Below, piece after piece: positions 17,248 to 25,102 of a stretch of 64,000 nt of DNA. The stretch's first letter is position 1. Each line of letters begins with the position of its first letter. The position numbers and the translations under genes were made by a program. The notes beneath the pieces are model-generated. The model was not told the DNA's origin, searched no databases, and worked only from the letters and a program-made list of their open reading frames with translations. The DNA is from JAFASC01 sp034669505 (GTDB lineage Bacteria; Pseudomonadota; Alphaproteobacteria; Rhizobiales; Beijerinckiaceae), in NCBI GenBank assembly GCA_034669505.1, contig JAXDNJ010000005.1:121413-185412 (forward strand), read 5' to 3'.

Positions 17248-17400
17248 CAAGCCCAAGCAAGCGCTTTCGCGCCAAGATCGCCGCGCATCCGGCCCCTCCA
17301 ACCTTCGCCGGGCGCGGGTGATCAGGCCGGCCGGTTAGATGCGTCGACTTCGATCGACAGGGCACTTTCTTGTGTGTGCCTTTGTCGAATGCCCCTAACA
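17215..17400 (-). ncRNA. candidate small RNA ending at the minus-strand terminator
   Basis: No convincing protein is encoded on the minus strand here, yet a strong U-tract terminator is present. Upstream of it the minus strand can fold. CGACA at about 17385 pairs with TGTCG, enclosing GGCAC/GTGCC around an A-rich loop. GC-rich complementary segments (CCGGCC and GGCCGG) follow. The 5' end is unknown and 17400 is only an approximate limit. No family was recognised, and no clear promoter was found. Confidence 0.25.
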
Positions 17401-17401
17401 T

Positions 17402-17657
17402 TACTCGCGCGATTGCGCCCGTAAATCGGCAAAATAGGGGAATCGTTAAGATTCGGGCCGCCGTTGCCGATTCAGCACGAATCCAATGTCACTGGCGACG
17501 CGCGACGCTCGCAGCGAGGCGCTGCCAACGCTGTCTCGCAGCGGATGACCGTGGAGCGCAGCGCCGCATTTCACTTTTCCGCAGGTCTTCGCGATCAAGA
17601 AACGAGCCATTTCGAGCATAAATCGGCAGTTACTTGTCCTCGATACAGGTCGATTCA
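17402..17657. other. intergenic stretch with no recognised feature
   Basis: Open frames cross this stretch on both strands but none has a recognisable product or a plausible ribosome site. The sequence is less GC-rich than its surroundings in places. It ends at the EcfG-type promoter at 17658. Confidence 0.4.
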
Positions 17658-17683
17658 GGAACTTGTACAGCATTTCGTTCGTT
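17658..17683 (+). promoter_or_regulatory. EcfG-type general stress promoter of the histone-like gene
   Basis: GGAAC at 17658-17662, then 17 bp, then CGTT at 17680-17683. This is the full -35/-10 consensus of the alphaproteobacterial general stress sigma factor EcfG. It lies 36 bp before the ATG at 17719. Confidence 0.75.
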
Positions 17684-17718
17684 GCGCGGGCGGAGTGAAC
17701 AGCAATGGAGCCAAGTTC

Positions 17719-18294
17719 ATGGCCAGTCAAAGCTCAGGGCAGAAGAAAACTGTCCAACGCGTAATGCACGAATACAAACATGGCGAACTCAAAGCCGGCA
17801 GGGGCCGCCGCGGCAAAGTGAAAAACCGCAAGCAGGCGATCGCGATCGCACTGCATGAGTCAGGCGCCTCCAATCAGGAAAGCCCTACTGAGAACAAGCG
17901 CAATCTCGCGCGCACGAAGCGCCGTGAGCGCACCGGCAAGACCGCCGCATCTTCGGGCCGCAAGACGGCGGCACGCAAAACATCAGGGCGGAAGGCGACC
18001 GGGCGCAAGACTGCATCGCGCACGACGACGCGCAAATCGACAGCCCGCAAGTCCGCGGGCCGCAAATCGACAGCCCGCAAGCCAACCGCGCGCAAGTCGA
18101 CCGCTCGCAAGTCGACCGCTCGCAAGTCGACCACTCGCAAGTCGACGGCGCAGAAGTCGCCGGCGCGGCGCAGCACGGCAGCGAAGCGGCGTAGCCCATC
18201 GCGGAGTACCGCGCGTACGACGCGCCGCAAGAGCACGGCACGTTCGACCACGACACGCCGCGCGAAGAGCACGGCGCGCAGCCGCCGCAAATAA
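17719..18294 (+). CDS. DUF6496-type protein with a long histone-like Lys/Arg tail
   Basis: The 191-residue protein has a short N-terminal domain (about 1-55, with VMHEYKHGELKAGRGRRGKV) of the DUF6496 type. A very basic tail follows (about 60-191), made of repeats such as RKSTA, RKTA and TARKS. The tail resembles histone H1-like proteins and AlgP-type repeats and is expected to bind DNA or RNA without sequence specificity. The start at 17719 follows GGAG. The frame also opens upstream at 17464, but that part lacks similarity to anything. An EcfG-type promoter precedes it, so induction in stationary phase or stress is inferred. Confidence 0.75.
   Translation: MASQSSGQKKTVQRVMHEYKHGELKAGRGRRGKVKNRKQAIAIALHESGASNQESPTENKRNLARTKRRERTGKTAASSGRKTAARKTSGRKATGRKTASRTTTRKSTARKSAGRKSTARKPTARKSTARKSTARKSTTRKSTAQKSPARRSTAAKRRSPSRSTARTTRRKSTARSTTTRRAKSTARSRRK
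18031..18165 (+). repeat. 15-bp tandem repeats coding for RKSTA units
   Basis: Units of the form CGCAAGTCGACCGCT recur in direct repetition, most perfectly between 18091 and 18150, with diverged copies on either side. Each encodes five residues (R-K-S-T-A or a variant), so copy-number change would keep the frame and alter tail length. Confidence 0.8.
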
Positions 18295-18306
18295 GCCTGA
18301 AGCTAA

Positions 18307-18333
18307 GCGAGCCGGCGCAAACCGCCGGCTCGC
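18307..18333 (+). terminator. strong hairpin after the histone-like gene
   Basis: A perfect 11-bp stem (GCGAGCCGGCG with CGCCGGCTCGC) and a 5-base loop begin 12 bp after the stop codon at 18294. There is no T-run, so it may act as a 3' mRNA stabiliser or a weak, bidirectional terminator instead of a classical one. Confidence 0.5.
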
Positions 18334-18361
18334 CTCGACCGGGATTCCACGAGCGCCGCGC

Positions 18362-18981
18362 TTACGAGAGATGCGGCGTGCCTTGCTTGACATTCCGGCC
18401 TTCCGCGGAAAATGGCGCACAGCTTTTTTCGCCGCGCGGATTTGCCGGCGGTCGTACTTGCTGGACGTGATCAGTTGGCCCCATTACGCCCAACGCGCCG
18501 GGTCGCGGCGCAGGACAGGGATGGCGGAATAGGTCATGCCGATTGGGCAGCAAATGCCGTTCTCCCCCTGGTTCCAGAGATAGGAAAGCGCGGCGCGCGC
18601 GACCTGCGCGCCGGCACGCGTCTCGGTCCATGCAAGTGAATGCGTCTCCTGCCCGATCGCAAGTGCCATCAATTCGTGCCACGCGGGATGAAGGTCGACG
18701 CAATCGATGCGATTGCCGAAGCGATCATGCGTGCGAAGCTCGGGGATGTGGCGGTTTGCTTGCCGCGCCAGTTCCTGGACATGCGCCAAGCCCACCGTGC
18801 GCCCGGCTTCTTGCAGACGCTCGCGCGACCAGTCCGCCTCGAACGTCCCGACGATCTTTTGCACAACGGGATCGCTGCCGAACGCGTCATAGTCCGCAAG
18901 CGGCGCCGGCTGATTCAGAACTTCGTGCGTGGCATAGCCGAACGGGTCCAAGCTCGCGTCGGACCTAGTCTCAAATCCCAT
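18362..18981 (-). pseudogene. decayed N-terminal fragment of an AidB-type acyl-CoA dehydrogenase
   Basis: The minus strand from 18981 encodes about 165 residues typical of the AidB N-terminus (ATHEVLNQPAPL, ANRHIPELRTHDRFG, LHPAWHELMALA, MTYSAIPVL). AidB-family proteins are flavoproteins of about 540 residues linked to the alkylation response. Here the frame hits TAA at 18484-18486, within the expected block (DPARWA, stop, then WGQLITSSKYD). Beyond that, similarity continues and then slips frame: NVKQGTPHLS corresponds to the family TEKQGGSD block. The remaining two thirds is absent. The ribosome site GGGAGG is still present before the ATG. It is clearly non-functional as a dehydrogenase. Confidence 0.8.
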
Positions 18982-19079
18982 TTGCCCTCCCATCAGGTCG
19001 CTAAGCACATGTAGCACATCCAGTAAGCTTGGCCGCGCAGCGACACTCCCCAACTACCTGCCCAACAAAATATCCCGGG

Positions 19080-19104
19080 GGAACAAACAAGCTCAGTCGC
19101 TGTT
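19080..19104 (+). promoter_or_regulatory. EcfG-type promoter of the small membrane protein operon
   Basis: GGAAC at 19080-19084, a 16-bp spacer, then TGTT at 19101-19104, 28 bp before the first ATG. It differs from the consensus only at the first base of the -10 box. Confidence 0.65.
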
Positions 19105-19131
19105 TGTGGTCTGAGTCACGGGGATTTCGCG

Positions 19132-19770
19132 ATGAGCAACACAGGCAGCACCAAAAGTACCGCGCCGAGCCAAAGGGCCTCGGCAAATCGGTCGGACGGC
19201 AGTTCTTCTGTTTCGGATCAGCTCTCCGATCAGGCCGACGACCTGGTCGGCCAGGGGAAGGACGCGGCCTCCGGCATTGCGTCCATCGCGCAGGGCGCCA
19301 CAGACGAGTTGAAGCGTTCCGCCGCGTTGCTCGCGCGCGACGGCAGCGAGAAACTGACTGATGCCCTGAGCAAGCAGCTTTCGACCGGCGCCGGCTTCGT
19401 CGAAGAGGCGAGCGAATCCCTGCGCGCGGCTGCGGCCGTGCTTGATGATGCGCTCCCGCCCATCGCCTATGCTTTGCGGACCGCCGCGAGCCGTGGCGAC
19501 GAAATCGCCGAGCAAATCCGCACGAAATCCCTCGGCGAACTCCTCGAGGCGGGCTCCGCTTACGCGCGTCAGAACCCGTTGATCGTGTTTGGTGCCGCGG
19601 CGGGTGTGGGTCTGCTTCTCTCACGTTTCGCCAAGAGCAGCGGTCAACGGCCTCAACCGCAGCCTCGACGAACCGCTCCGGCGCGTACCGGCGGCAGCGG
19701 CCAATCATCGGGGCAGAACCGACCAAGCCAATCCTCCGGCAGATCACGGGCTGCGAACGCGTATGAGTGA
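19132..19770 (+). CDS. YqjD/ElaB-like membrane-anchored stress protein
   Basis: The 212-residue protein has a Ser/Thr-rich N-terminus, a long amphipathic alpha-helical region (about 30-135, QLSDQADDLVGQGKDAASG onward), one membrane segment (PLIVFGAAAGVGLLLSRF, about 148-165) and a Gln/Arg/Ser-rich tail. This layout resembles the DUF883 ElaB/YqjD group of inner-membrane, ribosome-associated stationary-phase proteins. The similarity is by architecture, not close sequence match. It is first in a four-gene operon, overlapping the next gene by 8 bp. Confidence 0.6.
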   Translation: MSNTGSTKSTAPSQRASANRSDGSSSVSDQLSDQADDLVGQGKDAASGIASIAQGATDELKRSAALLARDGSEKLTDALSKQLSTGAGFVEEASESLRAAAAVLDDALPPIAYALRTAASRGDEIAEQIRTKSLGELLEAGSAYARQNPLIVFGAAAGVGLLLSRFAKSSGQRPQPQPRRTAPARTGGSGQSSGQNRPSQSSGRSRAANAYE

Positions 19771-20158
19771 CTTTCACAGGATAAGTGCGGCGGTCCGCAG
19801 CTTCGGCGATCTGTTCGGTGATCTGACCGATCTGTTCGGCAAGGAGCTGCGCCTCGCGCAATCCGAACTAAAGCACGGCCTCGCCAATCTCACCCAGGCA
19901 GCGGTGTTGTTCTTGGTGATGGGTGTCATTGCCCTATTTGCAGTCATGCTGCTGCTTGTCGGCATCGTGCACCTCATCGCGAGCTTCGGCCTCGCCCTGC
20001 ACTGGTCCTACATGCTCGTCGCACTGGTGCTGCTTGTTGTCGCCGGCGCCATCTTCTATGTCGCGCGAGCGAAAGCGAGTGCCGACAATCTCATTCCAAA
20101 ACGAACTCTGGTTCAGCTCGGCGAAACCGCACGAACGCTCAAGGAGCAAATCCGATGA
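19763..20158 (+). CDS. holin-X/YqjE-like (DUF1469) membrane protein
   Basis: The 131-residue protein has an N-terminal amphipathic helix (DLFGDLTDLFGKELRLAQSEL), two membrane segments (about 45-70 and 78-100) and a basic C-terminus. It matches the phage holin-like DUF1469/YqjE family, which usually follows a YqjD-type gene in bacterial genomes and has no proven lytic role. The ATG at 19763 lies inside the end of the upstream gene. Confidence 0.75.
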   Translation: MSDFHRISAAVRSFGDLFGDLTDLFGKELRLAQSELKHGLANLTQAAVLFLVMGVIALFAVMLLLVGIVHLIASFGLALHWSYMLVALVLLVVAGAIFYVARAKASADNLIPKRTLVQLGETARTLKEQIR

Positions 20159-21042
20159 CCGAACAATATCAGCCTCAGCAGAGATCTTACGAACCTTATC
20201 GGAGCCCGCAACGATCCTACACGCCAAGTCTGAGTGAGCGTCTCGCCGGCGCGGCGCGGGCGCAACCCGCGGGCTTGTTGCTGCTCGTTGCCGGCACGAG
20301 CCTGCTCTTGTCCGGCATGCGGCCGCCGAGCCGCGACGCGACACGCCGCGCCCGCACCGCCGCGCGCAAGATCGCGCAGGGCGATTTCTCCCCCGTGACC
20401 GACAGTGCGAGCGACATGGTATCCGGCGTGCGCGACCAGGTCGGAGACCTCGGCAACAAGGCAAGCGAGATCGCGCGCTCTTACACCGAGTCGCTGTCGG
20501 GCGTAGCGGACGATGCGCAACAGGCGCTGCGCGAACGCTCGCAGAAATTTGCTGAGACTGCGCGCTCCTCGGCCCAATCGAGCGTCAGCTTCGTGCTCGA
20601 AGATCAGCCACTGCTGCTCGCCGCGATTGGCCTTGCCGCCGGCGCGACGCTCGGCGCGCTCCTGCCGACCACGCCGCAGGAAAACCGCCTGATGGGCGAG
20701 ACGCGCGATAAGGTCGCGGAACTTGCGAGCGAAGCGGCGAAACAGAAGATTGACGAACTCGGCGATGCCGCGGGTGAAGCGGCCGAGCGGCTGAAGAACG
20801 CCGTGAAAGAACGCGTCGCTGCCAGCACGGAAGACCTGGGCGATGTCGCCAAGGACGTTGTCGAGCCGTTCGCCAACGTAGCCGGCGGCGGCAGCTCCTT
20901 GGGCGGCGGCACATCCGGCCAGAGCTCTGCATCCGGACATGGCAGCAGCGGGAGCGGCACCTCGTCCAGCGGTGGCAAATCAAGCCAGGGCTCGACGTCG
21001 CCGGGGCAACACAGCAGCGGCAGCGTCGGCAAAATCTCGTGA
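20155..21042 (+). CDS. stress-associated membrane protein with repeated amphipathic helices
   Basis: The 295-residue protein has a Gln/Tyr-rich N-terminus, two short hydrophobic segments (about 40-55 PAGLLLLVAGTSLLLSGM and 155-170 PLLLAAIGLAAGATLGALL), amphipathic helical stretches between and after them, and a Gly/Ser-rich tail (about 240-295). It resembles proteins annotated in Rhizobiales as nutrient-deprivation-induced or DUF3618-like. The function is unknown. It overlaps the upstream gene by four bases. Confidence 0.6.
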   Translation: MTEQYQPQQRSYEPYRSPQRSYTPSLSERLAGAARAQPAGLLLLVAGTSLLLSGMRPPSRDATRRARTAARKIAQGDFSPVTDSASDMVSGVRDQVGDLGNKASEIARSYTESLSGVADDAQQALRERSQKFAETARSSAQSSVSFVLEDQPLLLAAIGLAAGATLGALLPTTPQENRLMGETRDKVAELASEAAKQKIDELGDAAGEAAERLKNAVKERVAASTEDLGDVAKDVVEPFANVAGGGSSLGGGTSGQSSASGHGSSGSGTSSSGGKSSQGSTSPGQHSSGSVGKIS

Positions 21043-21051
21043 GATCATCCG

Positions 21052-21918
21052 ATGAGTGAAGTCGATGCACTGGAACGCGACGTAGAAGCGGCGAGGGCGA
21101 GACTCGTCAATCGCGTCGCGCAGTTGAAGGCGCCGCCGCTCAGCGGCGTCAAGGATGAGCTCGTCGCCGACGCGACGGAATACAAAGATGAGGTGATCGA
21201 CTCCGCCAAGCAGAAGCTGACCGACACGATCGACAGCTTCGTGTCGGACGTCAAACGCCGCGCTGCTGACAATCCCGTCGCGGTCGCTGCGATCGGTGCC
21301 GGCATTGCGTGGAAGCTGTGGCAGAAGCCGCCGATCACCACGCTGCTCGTCGGCGCTGGTGTCGCAGCTTTGTTCGCACGCTCCAGCGTGCACGAGATTG
21401 ACGTCGATCCCTACGATTCGGTTCATCCGTCGGGTTATGTCCCGGGCGGCGTGGCGGGGTACGGCTACGGAACGACAGCCGGAGCGATCGAGCAGAAGGT
21501 GATCGGCGGCGCCACCGTGGCTCTTGAAACAGCGCGAGGCAAAGCCGGCGAGTTGCGCGACAAAGCCAACGAGCTGAAGGAAAGCGCGCTTCGGTCCGCC
21601 GGCGAGATCAGGGACGGCGCCGTGCGCTCGGCCGGCGAACTCATGGACAATGCCGGTCGCTCTGCGCATCAACTGCGCGAGAACGCAATCCGCTCGAGCG
21701 GACACGCCGTGGACTCGTTCTCATCGTTTGCCGCTGACACGCGCGCGCGCATTCGTCCGGCGCGCGAATATGCGGAAGATGTCGTCCGCGACAACGGCGT
21801 CTATCTCGGCATAGCTGCACTTGCTGTCGGGGCCGCTGCCGGCATTGGCATCATGCAGATGAACAAACCGGCGCGCGATGACGCGGACATCGAAAACGAG
21901 GATGTTCGTCTGGAGTAG
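21052..21918 (+). CDS. DUF3618-like membrane protein
   Basis: The 288-residue protein starts with MSEVDALERDVEAARARL, typical of DUF3618. It has a helical region, a membrane segment near 92-108 (TTLLVGAGVAALFA), a stretch of repeated RSAGEIRDGA/RSAGELMDNA-type helical units (about 160-225), and a second membrane segment close to the C-terminus (YLGIAALAVGAAAGIGIM). It ends the operon that begins at 19132. The repeats suggest an extended coiled structure at the membrane. Confidence 0.65.
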   Translation: MSEVDALERDVEAARARLVNRVAQLKAPPLSGVKDELVADATEYKDEVIDSAKQKLTDTIDSFVSDVKRRAADNPVAVAAIGAGIAWKLWQKPPITTLLVGAGVAALFARSSVHEIDVDPYDSVHPSGYVPGGVAGYGYGTTAGAIEQKVIGGATVALETARGKAGELRDKANELKESALRSAGEIRDGAVRSAGELMDNAGRSAHQLRENAIRSSGHAVDSFSSFAADTRARIRPAREYAEDVVRDNGVYLGIAALAVGAAAGIGIMQMNKPARDDADIENEDVRLE

Positions 21919-21921
21919 CGC

Positions 21922-23454
21922 TCACTCCGCCGCAGCGGGCAGCTCCGGCACCTCGCAGCCGGTGGCGCAGCAGCGCCCCGGCTGTTTCGACACGCGCTGG
22001 CCGCGATCGAGCACGTCGCGGTCGAGCAAGCGCTCGACCAGCGCGACTCGATCCATCACAGGATAATTCCGCCAGATTTCGCGCTTCATCGCTTCCGGCG
22101 AGCCGCCGCCATGCAGCGAAATCACGGAATACCAGCCGGCTTGATGCGACGCCGTTAAATCCTCGATGAAGCGCGCCACCTGCGCCCGCTGCGCGCTCGG
22201 CACGTCGCCGCGCCCGCCGAGGACGGCCGCGAGCGAGGCCGCGGTTTCCGGATTGTGGTCCTCGTCCGGGCCGGGCAGCGCCACGACGAGACCGCCCGAG
22301 ACCTGATGCGCCAGGCGATGCATGTCGTAAATCTGCGTCGACAGGAGCAACTTGCCGACATTGGCAAACACAATGTCCGGCATGACCGTGCCCGAAGGGT
22401 CCTTCATGCAATACAAGGACGCCGCGACGCCGCAGGCGAAAAATCCTTCAACGATCTTGATGAGATCGACCATCGAGGCGCGGATGTGTCCGTGGCGGTC
22501 GGGATCGAGCCCGTTCGCCTCGATCATCAACGCGCCGGCGCCGATCAGGAGATCGCCGAAACCGGCGCGCGCGCCGATGCAGGAATGGCGGTGATGCGTC
22601 GCGTACGACGTCGTGAGGTAGCCGCCCTCCTCCGTCTCGCCGTCGAGAAAGACGCGTTCATGCGGCACGAACACGTCGTCGAAGAGAACGACGCCGACCG
22701 ACTGCCCGTATTTCGCCGAGAATTTCGCCGCTGCCTCGCCCGGCCGTCCCGCGGGTTTGGCGACGATCGTCACACCAGGCGCGTCGACGGGCACGGCGCA
22801 GCACACCGCGAAATCCGCGTCCTCCCTCGTCATCGTGCGGCACGGCATGACCAAAAACTCGTGCATGTAAGGCGCGCCGGTGACGATCGCCTTGGTACCG
22901 CGAATGATTATGCCGTCAGGGCGCCGCGCCTTCACGTGCACGTAGACATCGGGGTTGTTCTGCTGGGCCGGCTTCTTCGAGCGGTCGCCTTTCGCGTCGG
23001 TCATGGCGATGCCGAGCGAAAGGTCCTCGTCCTGCACGCGGTGCAGATACGTCAAGAATCGCTGGTGATAGTCGCTGCCGTGGGCCTGATCGCAGCGCTT
23101 CGTCGCCTGTAAAATGCCGTTCAGTGCGTCATGCGCGAGATAGCGCTGCGCGCAGCCCGATTCCTGACAGACGAGCCTGACCGCCTCGAGCTTGTAGAGA
23201 AGGTCGGTCGAGCTCTCGTCGATATGCAGCATGCGGTTGACGGTCTTGCCCGACGTTCCCTGCCGCGCCAGCATCAGCGCCTGGTGCTCGGGCTTGTGGG
23301 CGAAATCATAGGTGACACCGACGCCGGCAATGCCGGGCGCGAGCAGAGGCTCGTCGGCGACGCTGTCGATCTTGCGGCCATTGACGAAGACGCGGGGAGA
23401 ATAGCGGCGCAGCGACTCGCAATAGTCGGCAGCATTCATCAGCATTGGGCGCAT
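21922..23454 (-). CDS. HpaB/4-hydroxybutyryl-CoA dehydratase family protein
   Basis: The 510-residue protein belongs to the superfamily of 4-hydroxyphenylacetate 3-monooxygenase (HpaB) and 4-hydroxybutyryl-CoA dehydratase (AbfD). Similarity by eye is to the AbfD branch (AMTDAKGDRSKKP, RPDGIIIRGTKAIVTGAP, FDDVFVPHERVFL, SLHGGGSPEAMKRE). The 4Fe-4S ligands expected in AbfD are not all present: cysteines C96 and C101 are not in C-x3-C spacing, and the ATHHRHSCIGARAG block keeps the histidine but has alanine where the fourth ligand should be. It may therefore be a flavin-only enzyme. It carries an extra cysteine-containing tail (CCATGCEVP). Which acyl-CoA or phenol it uses is unknown. Confidence 0.75.
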   Translation of the reverse strand: MRPMLMNAADYCESLRRYSPRVFVNGRKIDSVADEPLLAPGIAGVGVTYDFAHKPEHQALMLARQGTSGKTVNRMLHIDESSTDLLYKLEAVRLVCQESGCAQRYLAHDALNGILQATKRCDQAHGSDYHQRFLTYLHRVQDEDLSLGIAMTDAKGDRSKKPAQQNNPDVYVHVKARRPDGIIIRGTKAIVTGAPYMHEFLVMPCRTMTREDADFAVCCAVPVDAPGVTIVAKPAGRPGEAAAKFSAKYGQSVGVVLFDDVFVPHERVFLDGETEEGGYLTTSYATHHRHSCIGARAGFGDLLIGAGALMIEANGLDPDRHGHIRASMVDLIKIVEGFFACGVAASLYCMKDPSGTVMPDIVFANVGKLLLSTQIYDMHRLAHQVSGGLVVALPGPDEDHNPETAASLAAVLGGRGDVPSAQRAQVARFIEDLTASHQAGWYSVISLHGGGSPEAMKREIWRNYPVMDRVALVERLLDRDVLDRGQRVSKQPGRCCATGCEVPELPAAAE

Positions 23455-23475
23455 CCTCTTAGACTTTGGCCGCCT

Positions 23476-24645
23476 TCATTCGGCGTTCTCTGTCGCAGTG
23501 TCGTCGACGGGCTTCGGCGCCGCCTGCGATTTGTGCCGTGCCGACTCGATTTTGACATGCGACAACAGCTTCGAGATGACGCGCCCGACGGTCGCCTCTG
23601 TTTCGGAGGTCCAGTTCGGCGGCGCGTTCTCGAGTTCCGGCGCTTCGGCGCCCGGCACGATATGCACGACGCGATAGTTGCGCGCCTTCAGTTCGCGCAG
23701 GAAATCCGGCATCATCGCCGCCGTCGAAGGACGGCTGTCGTGAAAGAGCACGATGCCGCGCCCTGCGGCATCGAGCCGCGACATGATCAGTTTCAACTCG
23801 GCTTCGGGGGTCATCTCCAGCCAATCTGAGGCCCAGAGGTCGGCACCGAACACCGCTATCTTTTGCGCCGCGAGCCAGGAAAGGAGCGGCTTGGTGTCGG
23901 CAAAGCCGGGGAAGCGAAAAAACGGCACATGCGGCGTCGCAGGCGTAGCACCGTCGCCATAGGCAGCCCGCTCGTCGGCGGCGATTCCCTTGGTGATGTC
24001 CGCACGCGCGGCGCCGTCGGACAGGCCGCGCATCGTGATCGAGGGATGCGACCAGGTGTGGTGCGCGACAGTATGATGCTCGCGGATTTGCCGGCGCACG
24101 ACTTGCGGGTTTGCCGCTGCATTCTGTCCGATCAAAAAGAAGGTCGCGCGCACACACTGGGCTTTCAATGCGTCGAGCACTTTGCCGGTCGTCTCAGGCA
24201 GGGGACCGTCGTCGAAGGTCAGGACGACTTCGTGATCTTCGAGCTTCAATGTTTGCGGATACGTTTTGAGCCCGACTTCGAGGCCGTTCGGCGCGCCGAT
24301 GCTGATCGTGCGCGATGTACCGAGAACGTCGTCTCGCCCGATACACGAATCCGCAGCTTCCGCCGCTTCGGGCACTGTCCTTGCAGGCTCCGTCCGGCGA
24401 GCACGCGGCGCTGTCCGCGCTTTCGGCTTCGCGTTTTTGAGTGCTTTCGGGCGGTCGGGGGCTGGAGGCATTTGCTCCTGCAGAGGCGCGCCGGCGCTTT
24501 CAGCTTGTTGCCCGTGATAAGATAGAGGCTGTCCGCAGGCAAGGCGCGAGCTAAGCACCATCGCGACGGAAGCTGCAGCGAAGGTGACATGAGCAAAGGA
24601 TCGCAAAAGCGTCATGCGGGCGTTCATAAAGACGATGCACGGCAT
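23476..24645 (-). CDS. exported polysaccharide deacetylase (NodB domain)
   Basis: The 389-residue protein starts with a signal peptide (an internal ATG at 24615, MTLLRSFAHVTFAAA, is an equally good start). A Pro/Ala/Lys/Arg-rich linker follows (about 55-100), then a NodB homology domain (about 138-340). Metal and catalytic residues are visible: D145-D146 in LTFDDGP, H196 and H200 in HTWSHP, RFPGF, and LFHDS near the end. It is a carbohydrate esterase family 4 enzyme acting outside the cytoplasmic membrane, perhaps on peptidoglycan or an exopolysaccharide. It lies 21 bp downstream of the HpaB-like gene on the same strand. Confidence 0.85.
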   Translation of the reverse strand: MPCIVFMNARMTLLRSFAHVTFAAASVAMVLSSRLACGQPLSYHGQQAESAGAPLQEQMPPAPDRPKALKNAKPKARTAPRARRTEPARTVPEAAEAADSCIGRDDVLGTSRTISIGAPNGLEVGLKTYPQTLKLEDHEVVLTFDDGPLPETTGKVLDALKAQCVRATFFLIGQNAAANPQVVRRQIREHHTVAHHTWSHPSITMRGLSDGAARADITKGIAADERAAYGDGATPATPHVPFFRFPGFADTKPLLSWLAAQKIAVFGADLWASDWLEMTPEAELKLIMSRLDAAGRGIVLFHDSRPSTAAMMPDFLRELKARNYRVVHIVPGAEAPELENAPPNWTSETEATVGRVISKLLSHVKIESARHKSQAAPKPVDDTATENAE

Positions 24646-24779
24646 TCACGTGGCAAGCAGTCCGGATTCATGGACAGCACCTCATCTGAATGTTAGGAAG
24701 GGCCGTATGAGACCTCGCAAGCAGCTGATTTTGCGATGATTTCTGCCCTGGACCATTGAACGGGAAGAGCGCGAGCGAC

Positions 24780-25100
24780 ATGACCGGCGCAGCCGATTTT
24801 GGCGAATGGAAACCGATCGATACCGCACCGAAGGACGGAACGCTCGTGCTTGTCGCGATCCGTGAAAGCGAACAGGGCCCGGCGCAGGTCGATGTCGCGC
24901 GCTGGGCGAAGCCGGCGCGCGGCAACGAGAAATGTTGGATGTCGGCGGATTCCGCGCCCGATTGCGCCATCATCTATGCCGAAGGCGAACTCGCCTATTG
25001 GATGGCGCTGCCAACGAGCGTGCCGCGCCTTAGCTCGGGCGCTATCGCCTCGTCAAAATTGCCGCGAGTGCCGGGCGAAATCGAAGGATCAGGGATTTAG
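24780..25100 (+). CDS. conserved hypothetical protein with a WKPIDTAPKDG motif
   Basis: The 106-residue protein begins MTGAADFGEWKPIDTAPKDG, a motif found in many small phage- and chromosome-encoded proteins (DUF551-like) with a predicted beta-rich fold. ATG 24780 is preferred over 24756 because a GGGAAG ribosome site precedes it. There are no catalytic motifs or membrane segments. The stop is two bases from the 3' end of the convergent enoyl-CoA hydratase gene. Confidence 0.55.
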   Translation: MTGAADFGEWKPIDTAPKDGTLVLVAIRESEQGPAQVDVARWAKPARGNEKCWMSADSAPDCAIIYAEGELAYWMALPTSVPRLSSGAIASSKLPRVPGEIEGSGI

Positions 25101-25102
25101 GC

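Noticed and set aside
18031..18165. Regular short repeats that could be taken for a CRISPR array
   Set aside because: Direct 15-bp units without unique spacers, coding in frame for a basic protein tail.
19763..20158. Holin-like proteins (also 59152-59673) as signs of a prophage
   Set aside because: No endolysin, integrase or structural phage gene nearby; both sit in stress operons with DUF883-type partners.
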